Shown here: positions 33,501-45,473 of the stretch, piece by piece
Position numbering within the stretch: position 1 is the stretch's first letter
Layout: each line of letters begins with the position of its first letter
From: Bolinopsis microptera
Taxonomy: Eukaryota; Ctenophora; Tentaculata; Lobata; Bolinopsidae
Assembly (NCBI RefSeq): GCF_026151205.1
Contig: NC_087076.1
Location: 12,004,902 to 12,068,901, forward strand
DNA: 64,000 nucleotides
Direction of reading: 5' to 3'
Position numbers and translations under genes: made by a program
Notes under the pieces: generated by a model
What the model was told of the DNA's origin: nothing
Seen by the model: only the letters and a program-made list of their open reading frames with translations
The model's database searches: none

Positions 33501-36500
33501 GAGAAAGAAGCACCTGTCAGAGCTCCTGACTCATGTCAGGTTCCCTCTAATCCCTCCCATCTACCTCCTGGAGATTGTTGCTAGAGAGAAGATACTGTTG
33601 GAGGATCCCGTCTGCAGACAAATGTTGGACAGTGCTAAAGATTTTCACATTCTAAAAGGGTCGACCGGAGCGGTGGAGACAAGTGGTCCTTCCCCCAGGC
33701 AGGGTGTTCAGTCAGGTATGGTATTTATTTTCGGGGGCGAGGGAACTGAACACCATGTGGATTGTTACAACCCCAGAACCAACAACTGGAGTAAAAGAGG
33801 TAAGATGAGAGCCCCACGAAGAGAGGCCTCTGCTGTGTGCATTAAAAACAAGATCTACATTTTAGGAGGCGAGAACGACAAAAGAGGTATCCTGAACAGC
33901 ACTATAATATACCTCATAGACTCAGATAAATGGGTAGCTTCCACCAAGATGCGTTACAAAAGGTCCGGACATGGGTCCTGCGTTATAAACGGCCACATAT
34001 ACGTAACAGGAGGCCACAACGGGGAAACCATCCTGAACACCGCAGAGAAATACGAACCGGACACAGAGCTGTGGATGACATTGTCCCCGATGAACATGGA
34101 GAGGTGCTGGCTAGGGGTAGCCAGCACGGGGGGCCACATGTTCGCGGCTGGGGGGTACGATGGAGATTGTGTTCTGGACAGTGTGGAGGTGTACCTTCCT
34201 GGTAATGATAAGTGGAGTTATGTGGCCCCCATGCTGCTGCCCCGAGAGAGGCTGGGACTCTGTGCGATTAGAGGGACGATGTATGCTGTAGGGGGCAGGA
34301 GGGGGCGTGCTATAGCGGACTGCGAGTGTTACGACTCTAGATCTAACTCCTGGAGGAAGATCTCTCCTCTTCTGGCTCCAAGGGATGGTATGGGCGTGGT
34401 GGTTAATGATAAGTTTATTTACGCTATTGGAGGGTTCTCTGTTAAGTCGCACGCTTTAACTGTGGAGAGGTTTGTACAGAAGAAGAACCTGTGGGAACGG
34501 GTCTGTCCGATGACTCGGTTACATGATCTGGCAGCTGTGGTTGCTACGTAGTGAGGTGTGGTTGCTACGTAGTGAGGTGTGGTTACTACGTAGTGAGGTG
34601 TGGTTACTACGTAGTGAGGTGTGGTTGCTACGTAGTGAGGTGGTTAAAACAGATTGTCCACAGTTTATGTCACTGTCTAGTTTCAAATGGGAGTATAACG
34701 AGTAACCTCGCGAATTGTCAAGACGACGGATTCAAGCGTCAAAGTATTTAAAAGCAAATTAGATCACCAATACTGTTATATGCGGCATTATTATCTGTAT
34801 CAAAAAATAATCCTATTGATTGTGCACTGAACAAATTCTGAGTATTTACAAAAACTTTTATTTTACTCACTTTGATTATTTCTGTGCGGTGGTTCTTACA
34901 AACTCGTATTTTCGATAACGTTCTTCTGTCCTCACCTCTTTCCAATGTTAGCAAATCCGCTGAGATTTTATTAATTTATTATTCAATACATCCTTGTAAT
35001 TAGATGCATGATGTTAACATAACATTATGTTATTTTTGTGGTAACCATAATAATGTTTTTGATACATTTTTTGGAATAAAACCTGACTGTTTCATTAGTA
35101 CAAGTAGTTTGGCTCCACAAAATATTGTACATTGAAATGAATATCCCTCCCTAAAAAAGTGAATTTTGCCACTTGCCATATCTTATCCAACACCAGTGAA
35201 AAGCAAATTACCCCGTCCTGGTATCCTATTGGTATTAAAGGTTTTTTTTCAGGTCCTACCTATTTCTAAGAGGTTGTTGTGTTTTCTCCCAGGTCCTACC
35301 TATTTCTAAGAAGTTGTTGTGTTTTCTCCCAGGTCCTACCTATTTCTAAGAGGTTGTTGTGTTTTCTCCCAGGTCCTACCTATTTCTAAGAGGTTGTTGT
35401 GTTTTCTCCCAGGTCCTACCTATTTCTAAGAGGTTGTTATGTTTTCTCCCAGGTCCTACCTATTTCTAAGAGGTTGTTGTGTTTTCCCCCAGGTCCTACC
35501 TATTTCTAAGAGGTTGTTGTGCTTTCTCCCATGTCCTACCTATTTATAAGAGGTTGTTGTGTTTTCTCCCAGGTCCTACCTATTTCTAAGAAGTTGTTGT
35601 GTTTTCTCCCAGGTCCTACCTATTTCTAAGAGGTTGTTGTGTTTTCTCCTAGGTCCTACCTATTTCTAAGAAGTTGTTGTGTTTTCTCTCAGGTCCTACC
35701 TATTTCTAAGAGGTTTTTGTGTTTTCTCCCAGGTCCTACCTATTTCTAAGAAGTTGTTGTGTTTTCTCCCAGGTCCTACCTATTTCTAAGAGGTTGTTGT
35801 GTTTTCTCCCAGGTCCTACCTATTTCTAAGAGGTTGTTGTGTTTTCTCCCAGGTCCTACCTATTTCTAAGAGGTTGTTGTGTTTTCTCCCAGGTCCTACC
35901 TATTTCTAAGAGGTTGTTATGTTTTCTCCCAGGTCCTACCTATTTCTAAGAGGTTGTTGTGTTTTCCCCCAGGTCCTACCTATTTCTAAGAAGTTGTTGT
36001 GTTTTCTCCCAGGTCCTACCTATTTCTAAGAGGTTGTTGTGTTTTCTCCCAGGTCCTACCTATTTCTAAGAAGTTGTTGTGTTTTCTCCCAGGTCCTACC
36101 TATTTCTAAGAGGTTGTTGTGTTTTCTCCCAGGTCCTACCTATTTCTAAGAGGTTGTTGTGTTTTCTCCCAGGTCCTACCTATTTCTAAGAGGTTGTTGT
36201 GTTTTCTCCCAGGTCCTACCTATTTCTAAGAGGTTGTTATGTTTTCTCCCAGGTCCTACCTATTTCTAAGAGGTTGTTGTGTTTTCCCCCAGGTCCTACC
36301 TATTTCTAAGAGGTTGTTGTGCTTTCTCCCATGTCCTACCTATTTATAAGAGGTTGTTGTGTTTTCTCCCAGGTCCTACCTATTTCTAAGAAGTTGTTGT
36401 GTTTTCTCCCAGGTCCTACCTATTTCTGAGAGGTTGTTGTGTTTTCTCCTAGGTCCTACCTATTTCTAAGAAGTTGTTGTGTTTTCTCTCAGGTCCTACC

Positions 36501-37973
36501 TATTTCTAAGAGGTTTTTGTGTTTTCTCCCAGGTCCTACCTATTTCTAAGAAGTTGTTGTGTTTTCTCCCAGGTCCTACCTATTTCTAAGAGGTTGTTGT
36601 GTTTTCTTCCAGGTCCTACCTATTTCTAAGAGGTTTTTTTGCTTTCTCCCAGGTCCTACCTATTTCTAAGAGGTTGTTGTGTTTTCTTCCAGGTCCTACC
36701 TATTTCTAAGAGGTTGTTGTGTTTTCTTCCAGGTCCTACCTATTTCTAAGAGGTTGTTTTGCTTTCTCCCAGGTCCTACCTATTTCTAAGAGGTTGTTGT
36801 GTTTTCTCCCAGGTCCTACCTATTTCTAAGAAGTTGTTGTGTTTTCTCTCAGGTCCTACCTATTTCTAAGAGGTTGTTGTGTTTTCTCCCAGGTCCTACC
36901 TATTTCTAAGAGGTTGTTGTGTTTTCTCCCAGGTCCTACCTATTTCTAAGAGTTTTTTGTGTTTTCTCCCAGGTCCTACCTATTTCTAAGAGGTTGTTGT
37001 GTTTTCTCCCAGGTCCTACCTATTTCTAAGAGGGTTTTGTGTTTTCTCCCAGGTCCTACCTATTTCTAAGAGGTTGTTGTGTTTTCTCCCAGGTCCTACC
37101 TATTTCTAAGAGGTTGTTGACACTCAAGTTTACTGGGAACCCGAAAGTGCCGTTGAAAGGCACTGAGAAGGGTTGTCTGCAAGTTGGACAGTTCAGCAGG
37201 GAACCAGCTCTTTCTGATGGTATTAGGAAGATTTAGATTATAAGAAGATAAAGTTATACTGTATACTTAGTGGTGTATTTGAGAAAGCTATAACATATAA
37301 TAATAATAATGTGTAGTTATTGACTACTGATAGTGATATAACGTGACACATAAAACACACAGTAGCAGTGCTGCAGGTGTAACTTATATTTTAAACTTTT
37401 AAGGATCTGAGTCGTACAAATTAAGTTTTTAAGCAGTCCTAAGCTAGTTTAACAACTGTTGTTAAGCGGATATTTATCAATATTTTAATATTATTAATAT
37501 TACGATCTTGAATAGGCCATTGACAGAAAACAAAAGCCGTTATGATAGGTTACATTATCATTACCAATTATCAACTCCAAAGTTCAAGTCCTTATTTACA
37601 ATTCAACATTTCTCGTTAACTTCCCAGCTATTTTATTGACTGTAACAGTATTATGTACCCACCGTTTTTAATGAAGATAGTAAGACAGGCACTGCAGAGA
37701 GAATGAAGGCAAGGGAGAGCTCGGGGAGCTTTGAGAGGTCCACCATACCTGTCCAGACATATTGGACACCTTAGTTCCAAGTCTATCCGCTCAGACACCG
37801 CTGCACTCTGAAGCAAACCTGCCTGAATTGATGACATTTAACCATGGTGGATATTTCCTTCCTCGGGTACGTTGGGTTTTAAATTTACTGTTGACGGGTT
37901 GGTTGAAGGTGGAAAGTTTCAAGTGAGGTAGAATTCTTACCATACTAGACTGGCTTGTAGTCGAAGATTTCAT
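27522..37973 (-). CDS. TRIM-NHL protein (RING, B-box, coiled coil, NHL repeats)
   Basis: Probable E3 ubiquitin ligase and/or RNA-binding repressor of the TRIM2/3/71-Brat type. Twelve minus-strand exons, all phases agreeing: 37941-37973, 37663-37822, 37100-37213, 34871-34959, 30745-30843, 30369-30448, 29885-30083, 29365-29566, 28943-29056, 28617-28758, 28104-28380, 27522-27665; 550 aa. RING: CPICLDRYGG, ALPCLHSLCSACL, then CPTCRQPFSVPF across a splice. B-box 2: VCKNH, then YCKECQESCCTLCAVTTHKLH, also split. Coiled coil from IRTRLRSIDKECTSSQAELD to RQRERLISKRTALEK. NHL repeats: GEFQYPLGLR, FDRPNDVCIDKNGMIIVADT, RPFSVCVN...VVVADTGNHRVRVIS, FDGPHSVAVDKYDNIYVADL, QAPRSIAINRGKIYIVDWG. The N-terminal exon (MKSSTTSQSSM) rests on a good start context and donor; translation could instead begin at ATG 37837. 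Intron 4 holds a BTB-Kelch gene on the other strand. Introns 3, 4 and 6 hold arrays made of exon edges. Confidence 0.9.
27878..28066. repeat. ~190-bp inverted-repeat element
   Basis: Two ~38-bp arms, TTCTTTGTCGACGTTTCGGC onward at 27880 and its reverse complement ending near 28066, around ~110 bp of AT-rich sequence. The arms contain CGACGTTTCGGCTACATGCC. Foldback or MITE-like element in TRIM intron 11. Confidence 0.75.
28523..28590. mobile_element. Fragment of the GTCCGTTCAAATAAAG element
   Basis: Carries GAACGCT, CTCCAGCGTC, AATGTCCGTTCAAATAAAGG in the same order as the left part of the transposon at 53781-54374. Lies in TRIM intron 10. Confidence 0.6.
30303..30372. repeat. Triplicated 5' splice site of TRIM exon 6
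   Basis: Three copies of a 20-bp unit, CTAAATGGAGGATACCTCAC on the plus strand. On the coding (minus) strand each copy reads TTAG then GTGAGGTATCCTCCAT, so the donor TTAG/GTGAGG of the coiled-coil exon (30369-30448) is present three times, 20 bp apart. Confidence 0.9.
30874..31790. repeat. 10-bp array (CCCTGAGTAA)n with embedded TRIM exon pieces
   Basis: More than 60 copies of the 10-mer CCCTGAGTAA (variants CCCCGAGTAA, CCCCTAGTAA), next to the acceptor of the TRIM B-box exon (30745-30843). Four times the run is broken by a ~55-bp cassette: ACACAGCGTACAACAGCTCT, CCTGATCAAAAAGAGGGTRG. On the minus strand the cassette is the intron end CTACCCTCTTTTT joined directly to the middle of the exon, CAGGAGAGCTGTTGTACGCT. 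It thus lacks ~30 bp of the native junction. Confidence 0.93.
31800..32614. other. Non-coding sequence before the BTB-Kelch gene
   Basis: Inside TRIM intron 4. AT-rich, no frame or element recognised; must hold the BTB-Kelch promoter. Confidence 0.45.
32615..34551 (+). CDS. BTB-BACK-Kelch (KLHL) protein
   Basis: Substrate adaptor of the CUL3 ubiquitin ligase type. Two exons, 32615-32726 and 33005-34551, joining in phase 1, 552 aa. BTB: YKQHELFCDATLVVDEEQI in exon 1, then VHRAILSYGSPYFQTLF across the splice, residues ~10-120. BACK: CIDRLRFSEQQEIERLYNAA to about residue 250, including YELISADDLNVDEERMVYEA. Six Kelch repeats follow, with the GG and Y...W pattern: VFIFGGEG, KIYILGGEN, HIYVTGGHNG, HMFAAGGYDG, TMYAVGGRRG, FIYAIGGFS. 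The start has stops upstream and puts the BTB fold at its usual place. Entire gene lies in intron 4 of the TRIM-NHL gene on the opposite strand. The stop-codon region is repeated in a 21-bp array. Which KLHL it is cannot be told. Confidence 0.94.
34537..34643. repeat. 21-bp array made of the BTB-Kelch stop-codon region
   Basis: Five copies of GTGGTTGCTACGTAGTGAGG plus T. The first copy is coding and contains the stop TAG (34549-34551); the others repeat it in the 3' UTR (two have GTTACTACGTAG). The period is 21 bp. Confidence 0.93.
35252..37119. repeat. 40-bp minisatellite made of the TRIM exon 3/intron 3 junction
   Basis: About 46 copies of a 40-bp unit. On the minus (coding) strand each copy reads CAACAACCTCTTAGAAATAG, which is the last 20 nt of the RING exon (37100-37213, coding NNLLEI), followed by GTAGGACCTGGGAGAAAACA, its splice donor and first intron bases. 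The copy at 37080-37119 is the native junction. Single-base variants recur at multiples of the unit (for example ATGTCC with TTTATAAG at 35530 and 36330), so blocks of ~20 units were duplicated. Confidence 0.95.
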
Positions 37974-37979
37974 GGCCGT

Positions 37980-39780
37980 CAAACGAAAAGAAACAAAAAA
38001 AGAGACAAAAACGAAAGATAAACTCGAGTAGTCGAGTCGACGAAGTACTATATTTTGTGTCGTTGATTGCGTGCTTGACCTATGCTTGTGTGTAGTGTAT
38101 TGCTTTGGCATGCAGCAAAGACTGTGATACTGTCTATAACAGTCATCTGATCAACTCCAACCCCTCTGTTGTTGTTGTGGAGGGAATCTCGTGATTCTTT
38201 TGTTTGGGGTCAGGTGAGTCATTTTGTGAAGGAGCGCTAGGTATTTTCTGAAGGAATCTCTATTCTTGAGAGGTATTTTTGAAGGAATTTGCATATTAAG
38301 ATATGACTTGGTCACCATTTGTTAATGGTGGCGAACATGACCCGGTCACTTTATTTAATGGTCTAACATATTTAATATTTCGATCGTTTGGATCTCATAC
38401 GGATCTAGTCTATCTTTGTCAGTGACGGTGACATTTTGGCGTGGCTGCTGCAGTCGGGTAACATTTTGACACTCCACAGTAACAATTTACAGCTTGGTTA
38501 CTCTTGTTTAATATATCGGCAAAAAACAGCCCTTATTGACAACTGAAATAGTTTCCTGCATACTTTTATACATGTTACACAACAAAAATGAGGAGCAAAT
38601 TCCATAAATATCACGCAGGGAGTAGGGATGTATTTTTGCTGTTTCAGTTTCACACCTCGACGGAGGAAATATGATAATGTGGAGGAACTTTTTTCCAAGT
38701 TTACAATTAAAATAATGGTGCAATACAAATATATTAGCAATATTAATAATTATAAAAGTAAAAGTGAAAAAGTAAAGATGGCTCTGTAAATAACATTGAT
38801 CCGAATATTATTTTAATCACTAATTAAGAGTCAAGTGAACTCTTATCAATATATCAGCGAGTAACAACCTCATCTACAAATATTTTACGTCAAATCTCAG
38901 CATTCTGCTATTATTTTTCCTCCGCTGCTTTACTTGTCGTACTGGTGCAACTGTTGCACGATTATTTTATTATATCCTACTTTAATTCGGAAATAACTTA
39001 AGCAGTTTTGCAAGATTTTGCATCTTGAGACTCGATCATGTGGTTGCTTTAAACATCATTTTATTCTTAAATCTGGAGTGCTTTTATTCAGGACGAAGAA
39101 CCAAATGAGGACGTTTGATTGGGTTACACTGACTGCATAAATTTGTTTACTACAGCCGAGCAGAGTTTCATAATATTCGTTTCAGCAATATTCACACTAT
39201 TTGGAGTTAGGCTTTTGAAGGGTTTTGAGAGTAATTCGGGTCCCACTATGGTTTTATTCACGTTGCAACTTTCGAAGATTTACAGTGCTAAAGGGAAATA
39301 TCTTTGAATGATTATAGTTTATCAGGAAGTTAATCAATATCGTTCATAATGAAACACGTGTTCCTTTCAAATGCGCCGGGCCTGTTTTAGCATATATTTT
39401 TTACTCTAAAAGTTTGTCTTCATATTCGGTCATTCAGAGGTTTCCCTCGTTACGATGACCTACTGAGAAACTAGATCCATTCTAACATCCCGTGCTTCCT
39501 GTGTGTTTACAAATGTTGTTGAAACGGAATTATGGAATATTCCACCACTCCCCACAAGAATGTTAGAATACCCACGTCTAACATTCCTAACCCCCGTCAT
39601 AACCAATAACCGTTGTCCGGGGAGGATTAGTCCGAACATACCACACGTCCGTGCTCCGTATTCTCTCGTCCGTGCAACAGCGTCAGAATCCTCGCCCTCT
39701 AAAACTCAACACTCCGCAAAACCTGGGTTGCGATCCCCGTGGTGGCTTCCCCCTCGGGAACGTTACTATTGTAGTACCCC
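37980..39780. other. Non-coding region upstream of TRIM-NHL
   Basis: 5' flank of the TRIM-NHL gene. Short open frames on both strands have no recognisable features. No repeat array. Confidence 0.45.
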
Positions 39781-40507
<727 letters not shown>

Positions 40508-41680
40508 GTTAGAGAAGGGGGAGTTAGACCCTCTCGTTAAACCAAAACTAACCATCCCCGGCTTCCCAGTCTGACCTCCCTGACTTGTAATAAGGTTCTT
40601 TAAACCCTGTTCATACTTGGATTTGACTTGCTGGAGAGCGGGTATCTAGAGTTAGTGTTGCTGATTAGCTAGCTCCGGCCCGGTGGTTTATAGCTGCGGC
40701 TACCATGTCTCTTGTTGGGTATTCTCTCCAATTCTTATTGTTAACGTTTTTGACGGGTCACTGGACCGGCGTTTTGCGGTTTGTGTCTCGGTTTGTTTGG
40801 AACCCGAACAAGGCGGTTAACGGATACGTTAATTATAGTTGATAATGATAGCAAGAGAAGGCATGAGGTACCTTATCGAACCTTATTGAGCTTTATTTGG
40901 GTGGTCATAATTTTGTGCGAACATAATTACGAACACGAAATTTCTTTGAACGTCCATGGTAGCTGGACTTAAATTTGGCCGGACATTACATGAGCGTTAC
41001 TATAACACTACTATAGACCTTCTGCGTCACATAATGTGCGACCAAATAACGTCACATAATGGACACCCATGCTAAATGCTAATAACTCTGCCAGTTACCT
41101 ACTAAATATCACCCCAACGGCATAGCAGTTTCCCATGATTTACAGCTACACGTCCGCCAAAAAACTGTTCCTCACATTTAAACTTCATCATGGCCGCTTT
41201 GATCCACCTTTGTCATAACCCCTTGCTACCCAATTGACGCTAACCATGCTTTATATTATGAGAGTACTTTGTTAAGTTACTTAGTTAAGTATTACGAGCT
41301 TCTCATTACCGCTTATATTTCAGATACGTAGTTGGGAGGGTGACGGTACCATCTAAAACAACCCTTTGTTTTCTTTTCCTAGTAGTTGCTGTAGCAACCG
41401 AACTCTTTGTAACTCTATATCATGCTGTGTAATGGATTGCCATGGTAACAGGGTCACGTGACCGGACACGTGTCACGTGCCCCCTGAGTTGGTAGTAGGG
41501 GTGTGGTCCAATAAGGAAGAGAGCTGGAATCACGTGAGGACCACATGACCCTGAGAGCCTTAGTATGTTGGCTCGCTCTAAATGATAATGCATCATTACT
41601 GTCCTGGTTACAATGCCACACACAGAGGTTTGAGCTGCTGTAGCGGGGAGCTCAGTAGAGAGCTGTATAATCTTAGCTGC
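40508..41680. other. Non-coding region between the two long tracts
   Basis: No gene seen. At 40866-40990 GTACCTTATCG, GAGCTTTATTTGG and GGCCGGACATTACATGAGCG resemble pieces of the transposon at 53781-54374, so a diverged copy is likely. CACGTG motifs cluster at 41454-41480. Confidence 0.45.
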
Positions 41681-41681
41681 T

Positions 41682-42299
<618 letters not shown>

Positions 42300-42981
42300 G
42301 CTGTCCAGTGCCTTGGATCAACAGATGTACACGGCCAGTGATCACGTGACAGCCGAGCTCCACCGCTCCCTTTCTTATGCTAAGAACCTACACCCACACA
42401 CACCTCTCTTTTGTTCCCTAATCGTCGGAATCGTATTCTTTGATTCTGTGGGACCTTCACATCGTTTTCTAGACCCCGCTCATCTAGCTCCCCAAGTTAG
42501 CTTCGTGAAATATTCAGACTCGCATTTATAATCGCAGCGCTCTCTGGCTGAAGAGTGCTCCCTTTGCATGGTAGAGTTCAATCTGGAGCCACCTGTATAC
42601 TGGTGACCCGCGACTAATGCTCCATTCAACGCACCAACCTTTTGTTTTTTCGTTGCCATGGCAAGCTCAACCACTCAGCCAACTGGTTTTATTTAGAGGT
42701 TAATTTTGGGAGCGTTTGTTGTATGGTTGCAGTGTGGCGTGCGTTGCTGGTTTTAGCCTTCGCTGTTCTGCAACACCTTTGTTATGTAGTGTTTTGATTT
42801 TGTACTCGATATGCTTCTTCTTTCAATCTCCACTAGTTTAAACTTTAAATATCAATTTCCCGCCATAAATCACAACGTTTTTGAATATCATCTTTTTATT
42901 TTCTAACATCACAAATTCGATTAGAAAGGGAGAATCAGCTAAGGGATGTAGTTTGGGAAGTGGGGATCAACATGTTACTAG
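42300..42981. other. 5' flank of the SH3 gene
   Basis: No coding or repeat feature seen between the CT tract and the first exon. Confidence 0.4.
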
Positions 42982-45473
42982 ATGGGGGCCGGGGAGAGTG
43001 TTGCTAAAGTAGAGGCCTCAACTCAGACGGAGCTAGAGGAGGCGGGGCCCGGGGCCCGCAGGAAGAAGGGAAGCTCAAGCATATTAAAGAGCTGGAAGAA
43101 AGGATTAGGAAGCACTGCTTCAACTCCAAGCAGCAAGGATCAGTACCCTCCGGAGATACTGGCTTTCTCACCAGGTGAGGCTTTCTTGTTATCATATTGT
43201 GTGTAGTATTGTTAATAATCAGATAATTACCTCACTGTACTAAGGATACGCTCTAATTTCCCTAGAGGATACATCATTGTGGTTTTACGGGCTATGTCAC
43301 AGTGTGTATTTATTTAGTATACCACAACCAACGTATGCATAATTAGAAAACATATTAATTAGCTAACAGGTAATTAATTAGCTAACAGGTAATTGATTTT
43401 AAATGAATATGCATTCTTCAGATGAGATCAAAGATATGATACTGCTGTATAAAGAGAAGCAGGAGGCGATAGATCGCTCCTCTATTCGTGGATCAGTGCA
43501 GTCGAAGAAGGACCTCTACAACGCGCTGAACAAGGATAATGACAGCAAAGCAGCCAACAACAGACCCAGAGTTGATCCCAACGCCCTTCATCGCCAGAGT
43601 GAGTCATTTTAGTTTATATTTGGGTATGTTCTTTTAAAACGTGTCAGCGTTGCCCATAAACCGGGATTATAAGACTGAAATAAAGGGTTGACGGTCCATT
43701 CTATTCTCTAAAAATAGAGGTTTTGGTACCTGGTTACCAAGTTACCTGGTTTATCGCACCCAATATGAAGCTTCATAAGTAGAATAGCCTTAGAAGTACC
43801 CCGCTCCAGCTTGTACCTTTGTACGCTCCAGCTTGTACCCTCGCCTGCACCAGGTGGAGATCCAGGGAACTTCACACTTCCTACTGTCACGTGACGCTGT
43901 TTAGCGACAATGAGTATATTATGTTAAAGTATTTATTCCTTAGGGCGTCCGCGTCAGAATTCTGATGAAAGTTTGGCTACAGCAGATTAAACACCATGTA
44001 GTGTTGTTGTAGCGCTAGTACGTAGCATTGTTGCAGTGTTGACATGAATTAACCGGGACAGTGAACTTATTAAAATGTTACAAAACGGAAGGACCGTTAT
44101 AGAAATAGACGTGTCTATGTTCCTTGAAACCCTGGGTATTATTTAAACCTACTAAAACATTTCAAAAATCAGACTCCCTAAAATCCAACCGGTCTAAAAG
44201 CTATATATTCTGACTAGCCACTCGTCATGTAATATACTTGAACCCCACAAATTTGACACTTTATAGCAAGATTTGACCAGGACACATCCAAATATAGAAC
44301 ATTTGGAATGTTCGTGTTAGATGTTTATCTATTAGTTTATTAGCAAGCGACATATTTTATCTCAATTCTGGATATCAAAATTAATGGTTCTGCGCAACCT
44401 ATTCTCAAACCTCCACTAAATCTATTGGAAATTTAAAAAGTAGACCGGCCCTCGAACCCCGATAATATTTAAATATCTCCTAACTCCATAACGTCTAGAG
44501 CCCCTTTAAACCCCATACCCCATCCCCAGTTATATCGCCTAACTCCCCACAACACCCCCCCCCCCCCCCCCCCCCCCCAGCTATATCGCATTCAGGGGGA
44601 TTAGGGTCAAAGATATATAACACTTACAATGCTCTTACATTTCATTCAAATCAGCTTCATGAATATGAATAAGGTAAAGGCTGCATTAGCAATAGAATAA
44701 AGGAAGGGAGCCAGGATACCGGATGGAATGGTGTCCTATATAAGTCCTGGTCACTAGGGTCATTAGCACGTGTTGGGCTTGATACATGTGAAAAGTGGCA
44801 TGCAACGTATGTCAATGTTGGGCTTGTTAGATGATAATTTTAATCTTGCTCAGTAATTTGCTGCACGGGTGCTTGCTAGATCTATAAGTTTTATGTTACC
44901 CATGATAATGCACTATCATGCCGGACTCCAAGATTTTAGATAGTTTTTATAATTTATATTTTATTTCAGATCACCCGAAAGGGTACCTGACTAAGATCAC
45001 GACCGACTACGAGGCGAAGCATGACGAAGAGCTCTCTGTTCAAAAAGGAACCATGGTCAAGGTGAGTAACTGCCGTCACCGTGGCAACGGAATTCAATTA
45101 TAAACGGTATAATTCCAGCCTATCATATTCCAAACCTTCGCTCTAACTAACACAATAAATAAACACATAATCGATCAACTCATGTCTAATATTTTGTGTC
45201 ATGAGTCATCACACGTCCTTTTTCATCGACATCACCTGTTTTTGGAAATCCTGTCAAAATCGTATAGCCCACCACTTCTTTTGAACATTTGATATTTTTA
45301 AACGTACTGCTCCTTCAAAAATAAAAATGTTCATACCAGAACCCGAAAACCTTATTCTGCAGGTATTGCGTAACCACAAAGATGGTAGATATGAGATTTA
45401 CACAGCTGGTGGATTCGGTTTGGTACCGGGAAAAGTCCTCGCTTACATTCAATACGAGCCGGATTACAACTGA
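42982..45473 (+). CDS. Small SH3-domain adaptor, probably myristoylated
   Basis: Four exons in phase: 42982-43174, 43422-43598, 44970-45061, 45363-45473; 190 aa. The N-terminus MGAGESVAKVEAS fits N-myristoylation (G2, S6) and is followed by a basic stretch (RRKKGSS, KSWKKG) that would help membrane binding. The middle (DEIKDMILLYKEKQEAIDRS) is probably helical. Residues ~132-183 form an SH3 domain: KITTDYEAKHDEELSVQKGT (ALYDY-like start and RT loop), then TAGGFGLVPGKVLAYI. The usual SH3 tryptophan pair in the n-Src/beta-c region is replaced by RYEIY, so ligand binding may differ or be lost. The protein ends 8 residues after the fold. The gene family is not recognised. A 24-base C run lies in intron 2. 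AATAAA at 46817 and two TGTAAATA motifs just before it would give a ~1.3-kb 3' UTR. Confidence 0.85.
44555..44578. repeat. 24-base poly(C) run
   Basis: Homopolymer in intron 2 of the SH3 gene; the length may be uncertain in the assembly. Confidence 0.9.

Noticed and set aside
35252-37119. CRISPR-like array (40-bp repeats)
   Set aside because: Units abut with no unique spacers, and the genome is eukaryotic; the unit is an exon-intron junction.
37039-37236. Plus-strand terminal exon reading VLPISKRLLTLKFTGN
   Set aside because: The minus strand of the same bases encodes the second half of a RING finger (CPTCRQPFSVPFNGTF) with matching splice phase; the plus-strand frame is its shadow.
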